NCBI GenBank assembly: GCA_016705955.1
Contig: JADJKO010000001.1
Location: forward strand, 496,001-560,000
Direction of reading: 5' to 3'
Source: Flavobacteriales bacterium
GTDB lineage: Bacteria; Bacteroidota; Bacteroidia; Flavobacteriales_F; PHOS-HE28
Length of the DNA: 64,000 bases
The notes below the pieces were generated by a model. That model made no database searches and was not told where the DNA came from. It saw only the letters and a list, made by a program, of their open reading frames with translations. Shown piece by piece: positions 62,862 through 64,000 of the stretch. The translations under genes and the position numbers were made by a program. The number at the start of each line of letters is the position of its first letter. The stretch's first letter is position 1.

Positions 62862-63536
62862 TCATCCCTTCTTGGGCCGATAGTGATGGATGCAGGTTCG
62901 CTCGATCACTTGGAAGCCAGCACTGGCATACAAGGCCATCGCGGCCTTGTTCTCCTCTTGGGTCACCACGGTGATCCGGTGGTTGCCAGCCTCGCGTACG
63001 GCCACGAATGAGGCATCCAGCAATGCACTGCCCACGCCTTTCCCTCTTGCTCGCGCATCCACGGCGATCAACCCGATGCTCGAACTCGCATCACCGTGTG
63101 CTAGGCTCACGAAACCGGTAAGGCCGAGTTCATCCTGCGTGACGAGAACAAGTTCACCGGGTCGCTCCAAGGAATTATCCAACCACCGCATGTACAGCCG
63201 CTCGAATTCTCCATTGGTGAAGGCAGGGTCCACGCGGAACCGGGAATGGATCCCGCTTTCCAACGCGAGCCGCTTCAGTTGATCATTCGCCTTTCCTTGG
63301 AAACGTTCGACCGGGATCCGAGGCACCACAGGGGCCTCGGGTATTTCACGTTCAAGTACCACCTTCACGTCCATCAGGGCCAAGCCCGGTAATGGATCGG
63401 AGGAGAGCACATGGATGAGATCGAACCCTGAACCTTCCACTTGCAGGTTCTCAAGGCTGAACGCGTCCGGGGCGATCCTTGCCCGGCCCACCTCGTACCC
63501 GAAGAAGTCCGAATCCCAGGCCAGCCGCTCGATCAT
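62862..63536 (-). CDS. wecD: dTDP-4-amino-4,6-dideoxy-galactose N-acetyltransferase (WecD/RffC-like)
   Basis: A 224-residue GNAT protein with the WecD opening MIERLAWDSDFFGYEVGRA, an unusual N-terminal half (residues 1-80) and a C-terminal acetyl-CoA domain (IGLIAVDARARGKGVGSALL, then VTQEENKAAMALYASAGF). It would acetylate the product of the following wecE-like gene, giving dTDP-Fuc4NAc. The start is set by the ATGA overlap with the GT2 gene (63533-63536). A 139-base gap separates it from wecE. Confidence 0.87.
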   Translation of the reverse strand: MIERLAWDSDFFGYEVGRARIAPDAFSLENLQVEGSGFDLIHVLSSDPLPGLALMDVKVVLEREIPEAPVVPRIPVERFQGKANDQLKRLALESGIHSRFRVDPAFTNGEFERLYMRWLDNSLERPGELVLVTQDELGLTGFVSLAHGDASSSIGLIAVDARARGKGVGSALLDASFVAVREAGNHRITVVTQEENKAAMALYASAGFQVIERTCIHHYRPKKG

Positions 63537-64000
63537 TCGGTGGTCCGTTCGATGATATAGAGCGGGCGGTCCTTCACCCCTTCGAAGGTCTTGCCGACAT
63601 ACAGCCCGACCACGCCGAGGGTGATCATCATGCAACCGGAAAGGAACCAGATGCTGGTGATCAAGCTCGCATAACCGAGGACGGTGATATCCCCCAAGGC
63701 CCACTGCACCAACGTGTACACGACCAATACCAGCGATAGCACGGCGACAATGACCCCGAACTTCACCAACAAGCGCAGCGGCTTATCGCTGTACGCTAGG
63801 ATGATGTCCATGGCAAGCCGGAGCATCCTGTTCAGGTTGTAGCTGCTCTTCCCCACGGTACGTCCTGCATGTTCAACATCCAGTTTGGTGGTCCGGAAAC
63901 CGACCCACTTCACCATGGTGGGGAAGTAACGGATGCTTTCCCGCAACCGACGGACCTCCGTGATCACTGCTGCGGAATAGATCCCGAAGTTGCCCACGGT
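63533..64000 (-). CDS. GT2 family glycosyltransferase, C-terminal part (5' partial)
   Basis: The frame is open to the right edge, so the catalytic N-terminal domain is outside the window. The visible 155 residues start in TVGNFGIYSAAVITEVRRLR, continue with AGRTVGKSSYNLNRMLRLAM (the conserved C-terminal segment of DPM1/ArnC-like polyprenyl-phosphate glycosyltransferases) and end with two membrane helices (about 79-101 and 109-135) and DRPLYIIERTTE. It probably makes a polyprenyl-phosphate sugar. It overlaps wecD, so it is the most upstream visible gene of the glycan operon. Confidence 0.9.
   Translation of the reverse strand, partial: TVGNFGIYSAAVITEVRRLRESIRYFPTMVKWVGFRTTKLDVEHAGRTVGKSSYNLNRMLRLAMDIILAYSDKPLRLLVKFGVIVAVLSLVLVVYTLVQWALGDITVLGYASLITSIWFLSGCMMITLGVVGLYVGKTFEGVKDRPLYIIERTTE

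Noticed and set aside
1..64000. Prophage, integrative element or defence island
   Set aside because: No integrase, transposase, phage structural, restriction or toxin-antitoxin genes can be recognised; housekeeping genes dominate throughout.

Overview
The window is a gene-dense stretch of a Bacteroidota chromosome, most likely a G+C-rich member of the Flavobacteriales. Evidence from the sequence: six proteins have a signal peptide plus a C-terminal type IX secretion (T9SS) sorting domain; there are Bacteroidota families such as DUF1573, DUF4294, DUF4295 and a tricorn-like S41 protease; bacillithiol synthesis is represented by bshC; and promoter -7 boxes of the form TAnnTTTG or TAnnTTCG recur upstream of genes. 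I see no tRNA, rRNA, CRISPR array, prophage or insertion-sequence transposase.

Layout. 0-5 kb: housekeeping run nusB (partial), DUF1573 lipoprotein, yajC, coaE, small membrane protein, then an exonuclease, a ferritin-like protein and a GreA/GreB-family factor. 5-9.4 kb: a T9SS delta-60-repeat protein, an acetyltransferase, a decayed GIY-YIG gene, a large palindrome and an interleaved repeat array, and a frameshifted secreted protein. 9.5-17 kb: yegP-like, a flavin reductase, an M16 peptidase pair (one catalytic, one non-catalytic) and katG. 17-25 kb: a membrane protein next to a 21-bp minisatellite, then two very large T9SS proteins. 25-38 kb: miaE, cinA (frameshifted), a methyltransferase, rpmB-rpmG-DUF4295, ftsY, rimO, bshC, guaA with a LysM/periplasmic-binding protein, and a fatty acid desaturase. 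38-48 kb: MmcQ-like, tricorn protease, VOC protein (frameshifted), esterase, a KdnB-like dehydrogenase, a lower-G+C T9SS gene, a cupin, a FecCD/BtuCD-type ABC pair and mscL. 48-59 kb: lipoprotein/thioesterase/DUF349 operon (DUF349 gene interrupted by an amber codon), a SpoIIE-type phosphatase, two T9SS proteins, pruA, apaG, accC and DUF4294. 59-64 kb: acetyltransferase and a surface-polysaccharide operon reading leftwards: GT2 glycosyltransferase, wecD-like, wecE-like and a polytopic glycosyltransferase-like membrane protein (frameshifted).

Most genes are housekeeping. Accessory signals are concentrated in the repeat areas (7.5-8.2 kb, 17.5-18.1 kb, 27.7 kb) and the glycan operon at the right edge. 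A recurrent oddity is that six otherwise intact-looking genes are broken by tiny lesions: indels in short homopolymers or dinucleotide runs, or one nonsense codon. This is either an assembly-quality signature or real gene decay/variation, and reads would decide. I did not find a convincing new defence or mobile system here.
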